A stretch of 43,421 bases of DNA from Photorhabdus bodei (GTDB taxonomy: Bacteria; Pseudomonadota; Gammaproteobacteria; Enterobacterales; Enterobacteriaceae). The notes under the pieces were generated by a model. The model was not told the DNA's origin. It made no database searches and worked only from the letters and a program-made list of their open reading frames with translations. A program made the position numbers and the translations under genes. Location: assembly GCF_003287735.1 (NCBI RefSeq), contig NZ_NSCM01000043.1, forward strand, positions 1 through 43,421, given 5' to 3'. Positions 28,301 to 34,033 of the stretch are shown piece by piece. The stretch's first letter is position 1. Each line of letters starts with the position of its first letter.

Positions 28301-31300
28301 TAAGCTGGATCGTCGGGCGTTACCGGTACCGGACAGTAAAGCCGTTGCCCGTCAGGTTTACGTCGCGCCACAAGGCGAAACGGAAATGACGCTAGCGGCG
28401 ATTTGGCGTGAATTACTGGGGATTGAACAGGTTAGTCGATATGACAGTTTCTTTGCGTTGGGCGGCCATTCACTGCTCGCTGTACGCATGATTGAACGCT
28501 TGCGTCATTTGGGGTTGACATTGGCGGCGCGTGATCTGTTCCAGTCGCCAGTGTTGTCAGATTTGGCCCAAACGTTGGGACAGCATCAGGCCATAATCGT
28601 GCCGGCTAACGTCATCACTCCGGCAACCGCGGCGTTGACACCGGAAATGTTGCCACTGATTGATCTAACTCAGTCAGAGATTGACCGTATCGTCGGGCAA
28701 ATGCCGGGCGGAGTTGCCAATATTCAGGATATCTATGCCTTATCGCCGTTGCAGGACGGTATTTTGTTCCATCACTTATTGGCAAACAAAGGGGACCCCT
28801 ATTTATTAACCGGTCAGATGGTCTTTACTGAGCGGACTTTGCTGGACCGTTATCTGGCGGCGGTGCAACAGGTGGTAAATAGACACGATATCCTGCGTAC
28901 CGCCTTTATCTGGCAAGGGCTTTCAGTGCCTGCCCAAGTGGTTTGGCGTCAGGCATCCTTGTCGGTGACTGAATTGACACTGAACCCAGCCGATGGATCG
29001 GTTAGCGGACAACTGGCTGAGCGTTTTGATCCCCGACACCATCGTCTAGACCTGAGCGAAGCACCGTTATTGCGCTTTGTGGTAGCACAGGAGACTGATG
29101 GCCGTTGGATTGTACTGCAATTGCTGCATCATCTGATTGGCGACCATACCACGCTGGACGTGATGAACCGTGAAGTACAAGCTTATCTGGACGGACAGGA
29201 GGAGAGCCTGCCAACACCGACACCTTTCCGCAATTTGGTAGCGCAGGCCCGGCTGGGGGTGAGTCAGGAAGCGCATATCCGCTTCTTTACCGAAATGCTG
29301 GCGGAGGTGGATGAACCTACATTGCCGTTCGGATTGACGGGGGTGCATCGTGATGGCTCCCAAGTGACGGAATCGCAGCGGATGTTGGCACCTGAGCTGA
29401 ATGACCGTTTACGCAGTCAAGCCCGGCGTTTGGGGGTCAGTCTGGCGGCTTTATGTCATCTGGCTTGGGCGCAGGTGTTGTCGCGTACCAGCGGACAGGA
29501 ACAGGTGGTGTTCGGTACCGTAATATTTGGGCGCATGGCGGTTGGGAAAGGGGTTGACAGCGGCATGGGGCTGTTTATCAATACCTTGCCGTTGCGGCTG
29601 GATATAAATGATACGCCAGTGCGAGATAGTGTACAGGCAGTACATAGCCAGTTAGCGGGATTGTTGGAACATGAGCATGCCTCACTGGCGTTGGCTCAAC
29701 GTTGTAGTGGTGTGCAGGATGGCATTCCACTGTTTAGCGCCCTGTTGAACTACCGACATAATGATCAGCTAGATCCTTTGAATGAAACGGTGGACGGTAT
29801 TGAATTCCTTGGTGCGCAGGAGTTTACCAACTATCCGTTTGCCTTGTCGGTGGAGGATTTTAGTGACGCACTGGGGCTGACTGCTCAAGTTATCCAACCG
29901 TTTGAGCCGGAACGGGTATGCGGCTATATGCAACAGGCATTGGAGAGCTTGGTGGAGGCATTGGAGCAGACCCCGGAAACGCCGGTACGGACATTGAACA
30001 TCCTACCTGAAATTGAAAGTACGTTGATGCTGAAAACTTGGAATGCGACGGAAATCTCGTATCTTGAACTGTTATGTATTCATCAATTGTTTGAACAACA
30101 GGTGGAGCAAACCCCAGACGCAACAGCGTTAGTGTATGAGGAGCAAACTTTCAGCTATGCCGAATTAAATGCCCGCGCTAACCGGCTGGCCCATCAGCTC
30201 ATTGCGCTAGGTGTAGAACCGGACCAGCGGGTGGCGATTTGCGTGGCACGTTCACCGGCGATGGTGGTGGGATTATTGGCGGTGCTGAAAGCTGGCGCGG
30301 CTTATGTGCCGCTGGATCCGGATTATCCAGGTGAACGTCTATCACATATTTTGGCTGATGTTTCACCGGTTATTTTATTGGCTGATGCTGTCGGGCGTAC
30401 AGTGTTGGGCGAGAATGTACTTACCGGGCTGACAGTGTTTGATCCGAATACATTGCTTGACCAGCCAGACAGCAATCCACAGATACCTGAATTGACCTCG
30501 TGGCATCTGGCATATGTGATTTACACCTCCGGCTCGACTGGCACACCAAAGGGCGTGATGGTTGAACATAGGCAACTGGTCAGCCAAATTACTTCGCTGA
30601 ACATGAAGTGGTCGCTTAACGCATCTGACCGTCTATTGCAATTTTGCAACCCTTCTTTTGACGTTTGCGCATCAGAAATATTTTGCGCAATAACACAGGG
30701 GGCACAATTAGTCTTAAGGACAAATCAGTGGCTCCTGAGTGCGCAGGAGTTCTGGCGTCTGTGCGAGTCTTATAAAATTACCTACATGGCGATACCGGCC
30801 CAATTCTGGCGGATAATATCAAATGTTAATAAAGGTGATATCTATCAGGGCCTAAGGATTATTTGCATTGGTGGAGAAGCAATACCTGATCATGAGTTAC
30901 AGCGTTGGTTATCGACTCACGGTGAATCCCCTGTTCTGGCGAATTGCTACGGCCCTACAGAAGCCACGATTACCACGACGACATCCTGCCTAAACGAGGG
31001 GATGGGGCAGGCCAATATCATAGGCCGTCCGCTACCGAATACACGTGTCTACCTGCTCGACGTTCAGGGGCAGCCAGTACCGTTAGGCGTTGTGGGGGAA
31101 TTGTATATTGGGGGCGCGGGTGTCGCACGGGGTTATTTCAACCGGGCTGAACTGACCGCGGAATACTTCCTGACTGATCCGTTTAGTGATAATCCAAATG
31201 CACGGATGTATCGAACCGGGGATTTGGTTCGCTACTTGCCGGATGGCAATCTGGAATTCTTGGGGCGCAATGACCAGCAGGTGAAAATTCGTGGCTTCCG

Positions 31301-32687
31301 CATTGAACCGGGTGAAATTGAGGCCCGGTTGGTGGAACATCCTACGGTAAGTCAATCTGTGGTGCTGGCGTTGGGTGAAGGGCAGGATAAACGACTGGTT
31401 GCTTATGTGGTGGCGCAAGCGGATGAGCGGTTGGCGAATAGTTTGCGTGCCCACCTGAGCGCCATTTTGCCTGACTATATGGTGCCGTCAGCCTTTGTGC
31501 GTCTGGACGCTTTTCCATTGACACCGAACGGTAAATTAGATCGTCGTGCGCTACCGGAGCCGGACAATGAAGCGTTTGCTCGTCAGGCTTATGAAGCGCC
31601 ACAAGGCGAAACGGAGACCGTATTAGCCGCGATTTGGTGTGAATTGCTAGGGATTGAGCAGGTTAGCCGGTATGACAATTTCTTCGCGTTGGGCGGCCAC
31701 TCACTGCTTGCCATGCGAATGATGAATCTTGCCGCTGGTCGGGGTTTGAGTTTTACATTGAATGCCTTGTTCCAATTCCCGGTGTTGTCCGAATTGGCAT
31801 CGAAAATCACCTCAGATTTGCTATCTCAGCCGCAAAACAGCGCTATATCGGTGCGACCTGACGGAACTGGGCTGCCATTGTTCTTTGTTCCCAGTGGCAT
31901 GGGTGATTATTCTTATGTCTTCGGGCTGGCTCAACATATCCCATCGGGCTATCCGATTTATGCGCTGCCTTGGCCATCCATCAATGAAGAACCGATGTTA
32001 ACGATGGAAGAGCAGGCAGCCAGAATGATCACCTTGATGAAAGCGGTACAAGCGGTAGGCCCGTATCGGATAAGTGGCTACTCTTCCGGCGGGATATTGG
32101 CTTATGCCGTTGTCCAGCGGCTTTTGAGTGCCGGTGAAATGGTCAATTTCTTGGGGTTAATTGATACGCCTGCGCCGCATTATTTTGGGAAGGAGGCTAT
32201 GCAGCCCAAATACCATTGCTTTACTGAGCTGGCCCGGCAATCAGGGGAGGAATGCAAAGAAGAGATTGCAGCATTGTACCGGCGAATTGATGAGTTGAAT
32301 TTGGTGCGGTTTATTGAAGCAGCACAAGAATTGGCGTTATATCCCGTAAATCTGCGTGCTGATGTGATCGCAAAACGTTGGGAGCGGATCGAACGTTACA
32401 CGCAAATCGTTGCCGATTATGAGCCGCCAGCATTAGCAATAACGTTGCATCAGTTCTATGCGGTAGAACCTTCTCCTGCGGTTTCTTTTGTGACGGATGA
32501 AAAGTCGGAGTCCGTGAATATAGAGCCGTCGTTAGGTTGGGAACGGGTCATGCCTGATACTTCACTTAGGTTGATTGCTACTCCGGGTAACCATTTTAGT
32601 TTATTGGAGGATAATGAGAATAAAATCGCTTTAGCTCAGATTTTGAATAGGGCGTTAGCAATCAACTATGATGAGAAGGCTTCGTAA
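16314..32687 (+). CDS. Five-module NRPS with thioesterase (NRPS 1)
   Basis: This 5457-residue synthetase assembles a pentapeptide in the cytoplasm. The order is: half condensation domain (about 45-265, no HHxxxDG), A1 (288-770), T1 (S829), E/C1, A2, T2 (S1901), E/C2, A3, T3 (S2978), E/C3, A4, T4 (S4053), E/C4, A5, T5 (S5130), thioesterase (about 5160-5457; S5257 in GYSSG, D5284, H5427 in GNHFS). All carriers read GGHSL. The four internal condensation domains carry FHHLLxxxGD near their start plus HHLIGDH, the dual epimerisation/condensation type. Codes aligned by eye to PheA are A1 DVESIGGVTK and A3 DVEFIGAVTK (basic, Lys/Orn/Arg-like), A2 and A4 DAFWIGATFK (Val-like) and A5 DVSACGCITK (unassigned). 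The start has a GAGG site. No MbtH-like or phosphopantetheinyl transferase gene is in the window. Confidence 0.93.
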   Translation: MKDSIAQAGSDFKAELLSQTSENITNVNDTLPPTQNVKNIPQTLTSSESFWCERLAALQPLQLPFETAGEQVEPSWVISDWQLPLPKNGEEEPLQTLLQAFVIYLARLTQQTVFQIGWYVDGVDDKSADLAPVVPMVVEMEFDKPWHVVANWLDGELARLARHRTFSRDLLARAPSLWAIPALTNHRPWRIAIAVIAEDRPCDQTVPGELLTLQINVQGGFRWIYDENRLSTEVILRMGEHLQMLAASKRQGEEVPIWQLNVLSEAERTLLLETWNATETPYPDPVCIHQLFEQQAEQAPYATALEYQGQTLSYAELNTHANRLAHQLIALGVTPDRRVAICVERSPMMVVSLLAVLKAGGAYVPLDSTYPRERLAYILSDSAPSVVLVDKAGRAALGEQALVGVTVLDPSIQLDQPDSNPQIPALTPQHLAYVIYTSGSTGQPKGVMVEHQAIYQRYLGFNDTYAVTAQDRLLQFAAFAFDVSVEDFFSSLCNGATLVIRDDSWLASIPEFVALTRQYRITVMSLPTLFWSELAARDNGLPLPDCLRLIIIGGEAVKKSAIQAWFRQTGHRPRLLNGYGPTENTVTVTYKEVLSPEDARSIGRPAKNARIYLLDKYGELVPAGCVGEMYIGGVGVARGYINRPALSVERFMLDTFSPVSGERMYRSGDLARYLPDGDLEFLGRNDEQVKIRGFRIELGEIETRLTEHPAVQEAAVLALDGDQGKRLVAYVEAKANERLAADLREYLSAILPDYMVPVAFVRLDSFPQTPSGKLDRRALPAPGEDDFARQIYEAPQGKAEITLADIWRELLGIEQISRHDSFFALGGHSLLGVQMIERLRHLGLTLTARDLFQSPVLSVLAQALGQHQAVIVPPNVITPTTTALTPEMLPLIDLSQTDIDRIVEQVPGGITNIQDIYALSPLQDGILFHHLLEQAGDPYLVLYPVAFANRSLLERYLAAVQQTVDRHDILRTAFIWQGLSVPAQVVWRQARLPVTELTLDPADGPVIDQLTRRFDPIQYRLDLSQAPLLHFVIAQEADGRWFLLELQHHLIGDHETMEVMHREVQAYFTGQGEHLPAPVPFRNLVAEARLGVSQEAHTRFFTDMLAAVDEPTLPFGLTGVHRDGSQKTESHRMLVPELNDRLRSQARRLGVSLAALCHLAWAQVLSRTSGQEKVVFGTVLFGRMAVGEGMGLFINTLPLRLDIDETPVRDSVREAHLRLAELLEHEHAPLALAQRCSGVDSGTPLFSALLNYRHNEQPDPLNETMAGIEFLGEQERTNYPFVLSVEDGGSTLGLTAQVVRPFDPESLCGYMQQALESLVEALEQTPEMPVRVLEILPEAERTLLLETWNATETVYPDQLCVHQLFEQQVEKTPAATALIAGDKTLSYTELNTRANRLAHQLIEQGACSGDHIALLLERSIELVVAQLAILKVGAVYVPVDPSMPDERKNWLISDCSARLLLTDTQADIPANLTVPLLRLSDESDTDGREEECLNPGLPCSSTELAYIMYTSGSTGTPKGVLVPHRAVVRLVINNDYAEIGPDDRVAFTANPAFDASTFEVWAPLLSGGALVVIDRATLLTPQELVPVLQAHHITVLWLTIGLFNRLAAELSPVLPQIKILIFGGDIPDLQVIAQVLNNRPPQQLLQAYGPSEGTTFTTMYPIVALTQGVTRIPIGRPIANTRIYLLDAYGQPVPTGAIGEIYVGGDGVACGYLNRPDQTAERFLTDPFSDQPDARMYRTGDLARYLPDGNLEFLGRNDQQVKIRGFRIEPGEIETRLVEHPAVREAAVLALGDGSDKRLVAYVAAEAHEGLAITLRDHLSAILPDYMVPSAFVRLDAFPLTPNGKLDRRALPAPDEEAFARQVYVAPQGETEIALAAIWRELLGIEQVSRYDSFFALGGHSLLAVRMVEHLRHLGLTLAVRDLFQSPVLFELARTLGQHPVMVVPSNVITSATTKITPEMLPLIDLTQAEIDRIVGQVPGGMTNIQDIYALSPLQDGILFHHLLANEGDPYLVVSQMAFADRSLLDRYLAAVQQVIDRHDILRTAFIWQGLSVPAQVVWRQTSLLVTELTLDPVDGPVSDQLARRFDPRHNRLDLGQAPLLRFVVAQETDGRWFLLELQHHLIGDHTTMKVMNREVRAYLAGQGNSLPDPAPFRNLVAQARLGVSQEAHIRFFTDMLAEVDEPTLPFGLADVHRDGSQEIASHRLLTASLNDRLRSQARRLGVSLAALCHLAWAQVLSCTSGQEKVVFGTVLFGRMTAGEGADNGMGLFINTLPLRLDMDDTPVRDSVQAVHTRLAGLLEHEHASLALAQRCSRVASGTPLFSALMNYRHNDQLDPLDETIEGIEFLGEQESTNYPFGMSVEDDGATLGLIAHVVQPFDPESLCSYMQQALESLVEALEQAPEVPVRTLNILPETELTLLLETWNATENPYPDALCIHQLFEQQVEKTPDATALVYQEQTLSYAELNACANRLAHQLIAFGVTPDQPVAICVARSPTMVVALLAVLKAGGAYVPLDPTYPAERLTYILNDTAPSVVLADATGQATLGDEALAGLTVIDPNIQPDQPDSNPLVTALTPQHLAYVIYTSGSTGQPKGVMVEHQAVYQRYLGVNELYAVTEQDRVLQFAAFAFDVSVEECFSSLCNGATLVIRDDSWLASMAEFIALARQNRITVMFLPTLFWSELAARDNGLPLPDGLRLIIIGSEAVKKSAIQDWFKQETYQLRLLNAYGPTENTVTATCKEILSPVDDRSIGRPIRNTRVYLLDRNRQPVPLGCVGEIYIGGVGVARGYLNRLALSEERFISDPFNPMSDARMYRTGDLARYLPDGELEFLGRNDQQVKIRGFRVELGEIEARLVEHPAVQEAAVLVLDDGQNKRLVAYVAAEANEGLAARLREHLSAVLPDYMIPAAFVRLDSFPQTPNGKLDRRALPAPGEAAFARQVYEAPQGKIETMLAAVWCELLGVEQISRYDSFFALGGHSLLAVRMIERLRRIGLGISVQTLFQHPTLCVLAQSLVQHDEIQVPDNGITPDTTVLTPAMLPLIDLTQADIDRIVGQIPGGMANIQDIYALSPLQDGILFHHLLENEGDTYLLVSQMVFADRALLDRYLMAIQRIIDRHDILRTAFIWQGLSVPTQVVWRQAPLSVTELTLNPADGSVSDQLTRRFDPAHYRLDLSQAPLLRFVIAQETDGRWLLLELHHHLIGDHETMEVMHREVQAYLTGEEESLPVPVPFRNLVAQARLGVSQEEHTRFFTEMLAEVDEPTLPFGLTEVHRDGSQVTEFHRMLVPELNDRLRSQARRLGVSLAALCHLAWAQVLSCTSGQQSVVFGTVLFGRMQAGDGADNGMGLFINTLPLRLDIDETPVRDSVQAAHTRLAGLLAHEHASLALAQRCSRVASGTPLFSALLNYRHNALPATSDELISGIEFLGGQERTNYPFVLSVEDFGESLGLTAQVVQPFDPESLCGYMQQALESLVEALEQAPETPIRGLNILPETERRLLLETWNATETVYPDALCIHQLFEQQVEKTPEATALIAGDKTLSYTELNTCANRLVYQLIEQGIRPDDHIALLLERSIELVVAQLAILKAGAVYVPVDPSMPDERKHWLISDCSARLLLTDTRADIPANLTIPLLRLSDKKSANREQDHVNPDLPRSSAELAYIMYTSGSTGTPKGVLVQHRAMVRLVINNGYANIGPEDRVAFTANPAFDASTFEVWAPLLNGGALVVIDRATLLTPQELVLTLQEHRITVLWLTIGLFNRLAAELSPILPQIKILIFGGDIPDLQVIAQVLDNRPPQQLLQAYGPSEGTTFTTMYPIEVLPQGASRIPIGRPIANTRVYLLDAYGQPVPPGVIGEIYVGGDGVAQGYLNRPELTAERFLVDPFSDNPDARMYRTGDLARYLPDGNLEFMGRNDQQVKIRGFRIEPGEIEARLVEHPAVREAAVLALGDGPDKRLVAYVVVLADDGLVNSLRTHLSKILPDYMVPSAFVRLDAFPLTPNGKLDRRALPVPDSKAVARQVYVAPQGETEMTLAAIWRELLGIEQVSRYDSFFALGGHSLLAVRMIERLRHLGLTLAARDLFQSPVLSDLAQTLGQHQAIIVPANVITPATAALTPEMLPLIDLTQSEIDRIVGQMPGGVANIQDIYALSPLQDGILFHHLLANKGDPYLLTGQMVFTERTLLDRYLAAVQQVVNRHDILRTAFIWQGLSVPAQVVWRQASLSVTELTLNPADGSVSGQLAERFDPRHHRLDLSEAPLLRFVVAQETDGRWIVLQLLHHLIGDHTTLDVMNREVQAYLDGQEESLPTPTPFRNLVAQARLGVSQEAHIRFFTEMLAEVDEPTLPFGLTGVHRDGSQVTESQRMLAPELNDRLRSQARRLGVSLAALCHLAWAQVLSRTSGQEQVVFGTVIFGRMAVGKGVDSGMGLFINTLPLRLDINDTPVRDSVQAVHSQLAGLLEHEHASLALAQRCSGVQDGIPLFSALLNYRHNDQLDPLNETVDGIEFLGAQEFTNYPFALSVEDFSDALGLTAQVIQPFEPERVCGYMQQALESLVEALEQTPETPVRTLNILPEIESTLMLKTWNATEISYLELLCIHQLFEQQVEQTPDATALVYEEQTFSYAELNARANRLAHQLIALGVEPDQRVAICVARSPAMVVGLLAVLKAGAAYVPLDPDYPGERLSHILADVSPVILLADAVGRTVLGENVLTGLTVFDPNTLLDQPDSNPQIPELTSWHLAYVIYTSGSTGTPKGVMVEHRQLVSQITSLNMKWSLNASDRLLQFCNPSFDVCASEIFCAITQGAQLVLRTNQWLLSAQEFWRLCESYKITYMAIPAQFWRIISNVNKGDIYQGLRIICIGGEAIPDHELQRWLSTHGESPVLANCYGPTEATITTTTSCLNEGMGQANIIGRPLPNTRVYLLDVQGQPVPLGVVGELYIGGAGVARGYFNRAELTAEYFLTDPFSDNPNARMYRTGDLVRYLPDGNLEFLGRNDQQVKIRGFRIEPGEIEARLVEHPTVSQSVVLALGEGQDKRLVAYVVAQADERLANSLRAHLSAILPDYMVPSAFVRLDAFPLTPNGKLDRRALPEPDNEAFARQAYEAPQGETETVLAAIWCELLGIEQVSRYDNFFALGGHSLLAMRMMNLAAGRGLSFTLNALFQFPVLSELASKITSDLLSQPQNSAISVRPDGTGLPLFFVPSGMGDYSYVFGLAQHIPSGYPIYALPWPSINEEPMLTMEEQAARMITLMKAVQAVGPYRISGYSSGGILAYAVVQRLLSAGEMVNFLGLIDTPAPHYFGKEAMQPKYHCFTELARQSGEECKEEIAALYRRIDELNLVRFIEAAQELALYPVNLRADVIAKRWERIERYTQIVADYEPPALAITLHQFYAVEPSPAVSFVTDEKSESVNIEPSLGWERVMPDTSLRLIATPGNHFSLLEDNENKIALAQILNRALAINYDEKAS
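17136..23582 (+). repeat. Two-module repeat, first copy (modules 1-2 of NRPS 1)
   Basis: From the WNATE motif of A1 to that of A3 is 6447 bases (2149 codons). The second copy has the same order of domains and A-domain types (basic, then Val). The core of A1 matches that of A3 much more closely than either matches A2 or A4. Confidence 0.8.
23583..30038 (+). repeat. Two-module repeat, second copy (modules 3-4 of NRPS 1)
   Basis: This 6456-base copy (2152 codons) is parallel to modules 1-2. A2 and A4 share the code DAFWIGATFK and nearly all surrounding sequence. The carrier region of T3 differs locally (LGISVQTLFQHPTLCVL) from the usual LTLTARDLFQSPVLS, which marks a later exchange. Confidence 0.8.
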
Positions 32688-32733
32688 TACTGATATATTA
32701 AGGAAGTACTCAATTATTTAGTTCTAGTGTGAT

Positions 32734-32766
32734 AATCCGGTATGTATTTATTATACCGGATTTTTT
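32734..32766 (+). terminator. Rho-independent terminator of NRPS 1
   Basis: AATCCGGTAT and ATACCGGATT form a stem around an AT-rich loop, followed by six T residues. It lies about 47 bases after the stop codon. NRPS 2 therefore has its own promoter and is probably a separate transcript. Confidence 0.85.
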
Positions 32767-33146
32767 ATGCATTAAAATAGAATAAGGGAAGTTATCATTC
32801 CTATATGAGTTATTTTTTAGGTTTCTTTGTTATTATTGTTGCTATTTTATATTTTGTGATCTCAAACGGATTTTATTGTTGATTTTATTTTGTTTTGTTG
32901 ATTGCCTTGGTATCAAAATTATATTTTTAATTTTGTCATTATTGTTGGGAATATTTATTGTAATAGATAATTATGAGAAGATAATTGAAGGTGTGATCAT
33001 GGTAATGTGTTTTTTAGTGGTGATATAGGCTAATTTAATCAGCCTTAATTTCATGAACTCGCTTTAGAATATATTGAGTTTGTTTTAAAGGCTCGTGATA
33101 ATTAAAAGCCTTACTTGTTAGAGGTAATTGTTGCTGGTCATTCTTA
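32767..33146. other. AT-rich intergenic stretch
   Basis: Very AT-rich DNA between the NRPS 1 terminator and the first ERIC of the pair. I see no gene, RNA or other repeat in it. Confidence 0.55.
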
Positions 33147-33273
33147 TATACCCTATGGATTTCAAGATGCATCGCGACGGCAAGGGAGTGAATCCCCGGG
33201 AGCATAGATAACTATGTGACCGGGGTGAGCGAATGCAGCCAACAAAGAGGCAACTTGAAAGATGACGGGTATA
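33147..33273 (+). repeat. ERIC-type repeat, first of a direct pair
   Basis: A 127-base element from TATACCCTATGGATTTCAAG to GATGACGGGTATA, nearly the same as that at 15441-15567. The core GTGAATCCCCGGGAGC / GTGACCGGGGTGAGCG matches the ERIC consensus closely. Confidence 0.9.
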
Positions 33274-33402
33274 AATGAATGGCAGATACGGACAGTGCGG
33301 AAAACCCGGCGTATACACGCAATATATGAAGGGTGATTCGCCTCGTTATTTATGGCAAAGAATAGCAAATAAAATAGCCCTCTTGGATAGGCAATAAGTG
33401 TA

Positions 33403-33529
33403 TATACCCAATGGATTTCAAGATACATCGCGACGGCAAGGGAGCGAATCCCCGGGAGCATAGATAACGATGTGACCGGGGTGAGTGAGTGCAGCCAACA
33501 AAGAGGCAACTTGAAAGATGACGGGTATA
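33403..33529 (+). repeat. ERIC-type repeat, second of a direct pair
   Basis: A second 127-base copy in the same orientation, 129 bases after the first. The few differences (CAATGG for CTATGG, AACGATG for AACTATG) show the two are separate insertions or an old duplication. Confidence 0.9.
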
Positions 33530-33864
33530 TGTTGGGAGGAGTATGTAATTGAACAATATTAAGCTTTATCCCAGTTTGCACCAGGTGTTGGTAAATATCG
33601 CTTGGCGTCAGAAAAATAACATCACAAAACGATCTAATTTGCATACATCTCGTTACAATCAATATCTTATTGGGTTAATTATTATATATGTCACATTATT
33701 TTATTATTGTGAAATAATATGTGGTGATATTAATTGTACGTTGTAATGTTTCTTTACGGTATTGAATATAATGATGTCCTTATAGGAACAAGGATAGGGT
33801 GTTTTATTTTTTCAATTAAGGTTGATTATTTGTTCGGTTATTAGGGAAATTAGCGTAAAAAATG
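33530..33864. other. AT-rich intergenic stretch
   Basis: A 65-codon open frame on the plus strand (33549-33746) falls here but has no ribosome-binding site and random-looking composition. No supported feature is seen. Confidence 0.5.
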
Positions 33865-34033
33865 ACTAATTGGTTGTTATTAATCGAGCGATGGCACGGT
33901 TTTTTAATATCTTGAATTGATGTCGGATACGTCCGTGTTTATTTTTGGGGGGTAAGAAGTAAGAAAGAAATATTGGTGATGGCTGTCGGATATGACAGTT
34001 TTCAAATTTCTAACAAACTCTTTGAGGTAATAA
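33865..34033 (+). promoter_or_regulatory. Conserved leader of NRPS 2
   Basis: This is the best-kept copy of the shared leader. It has TTGGTTGTTATTAATCGAGC, TTGAAT at 33912-33917, the dyad CGGA-TACG-TCCG at 33924-33935, TTTATTTTTGGGGGG, GTAAGAAG, and a hairpin CTGTC-GGATAT-GACAG at 33983-33998. TTGAGGTAATAA before the ATG supplies the ribosome-binding site. The distance from TTGAAT to the ATG is 122 bases, the same as in NRPS 1. Confidence 0.55.

Noticed and set aside
15441..33529. The repeated 127-base elements as CRISPR or transposon ends
   Set aside because: They are dispersed, of ERIC type, not regularly spaced in an array with unique spacers, and carry no transposase.
33162..33662. A 166-codon minus-strand frame
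   Set aside because: Most of it is the reverse reading of two ERIC repeats, and the same peptide stretch occurs twice because the repeat does. No ribosome site.
33549..33746. A 65-codon AT-rich plus-strand frame
   Set aside because: No ribosome-binding site, random-looking composition and location in decayed intergenic DNA. Not supported as a gene.
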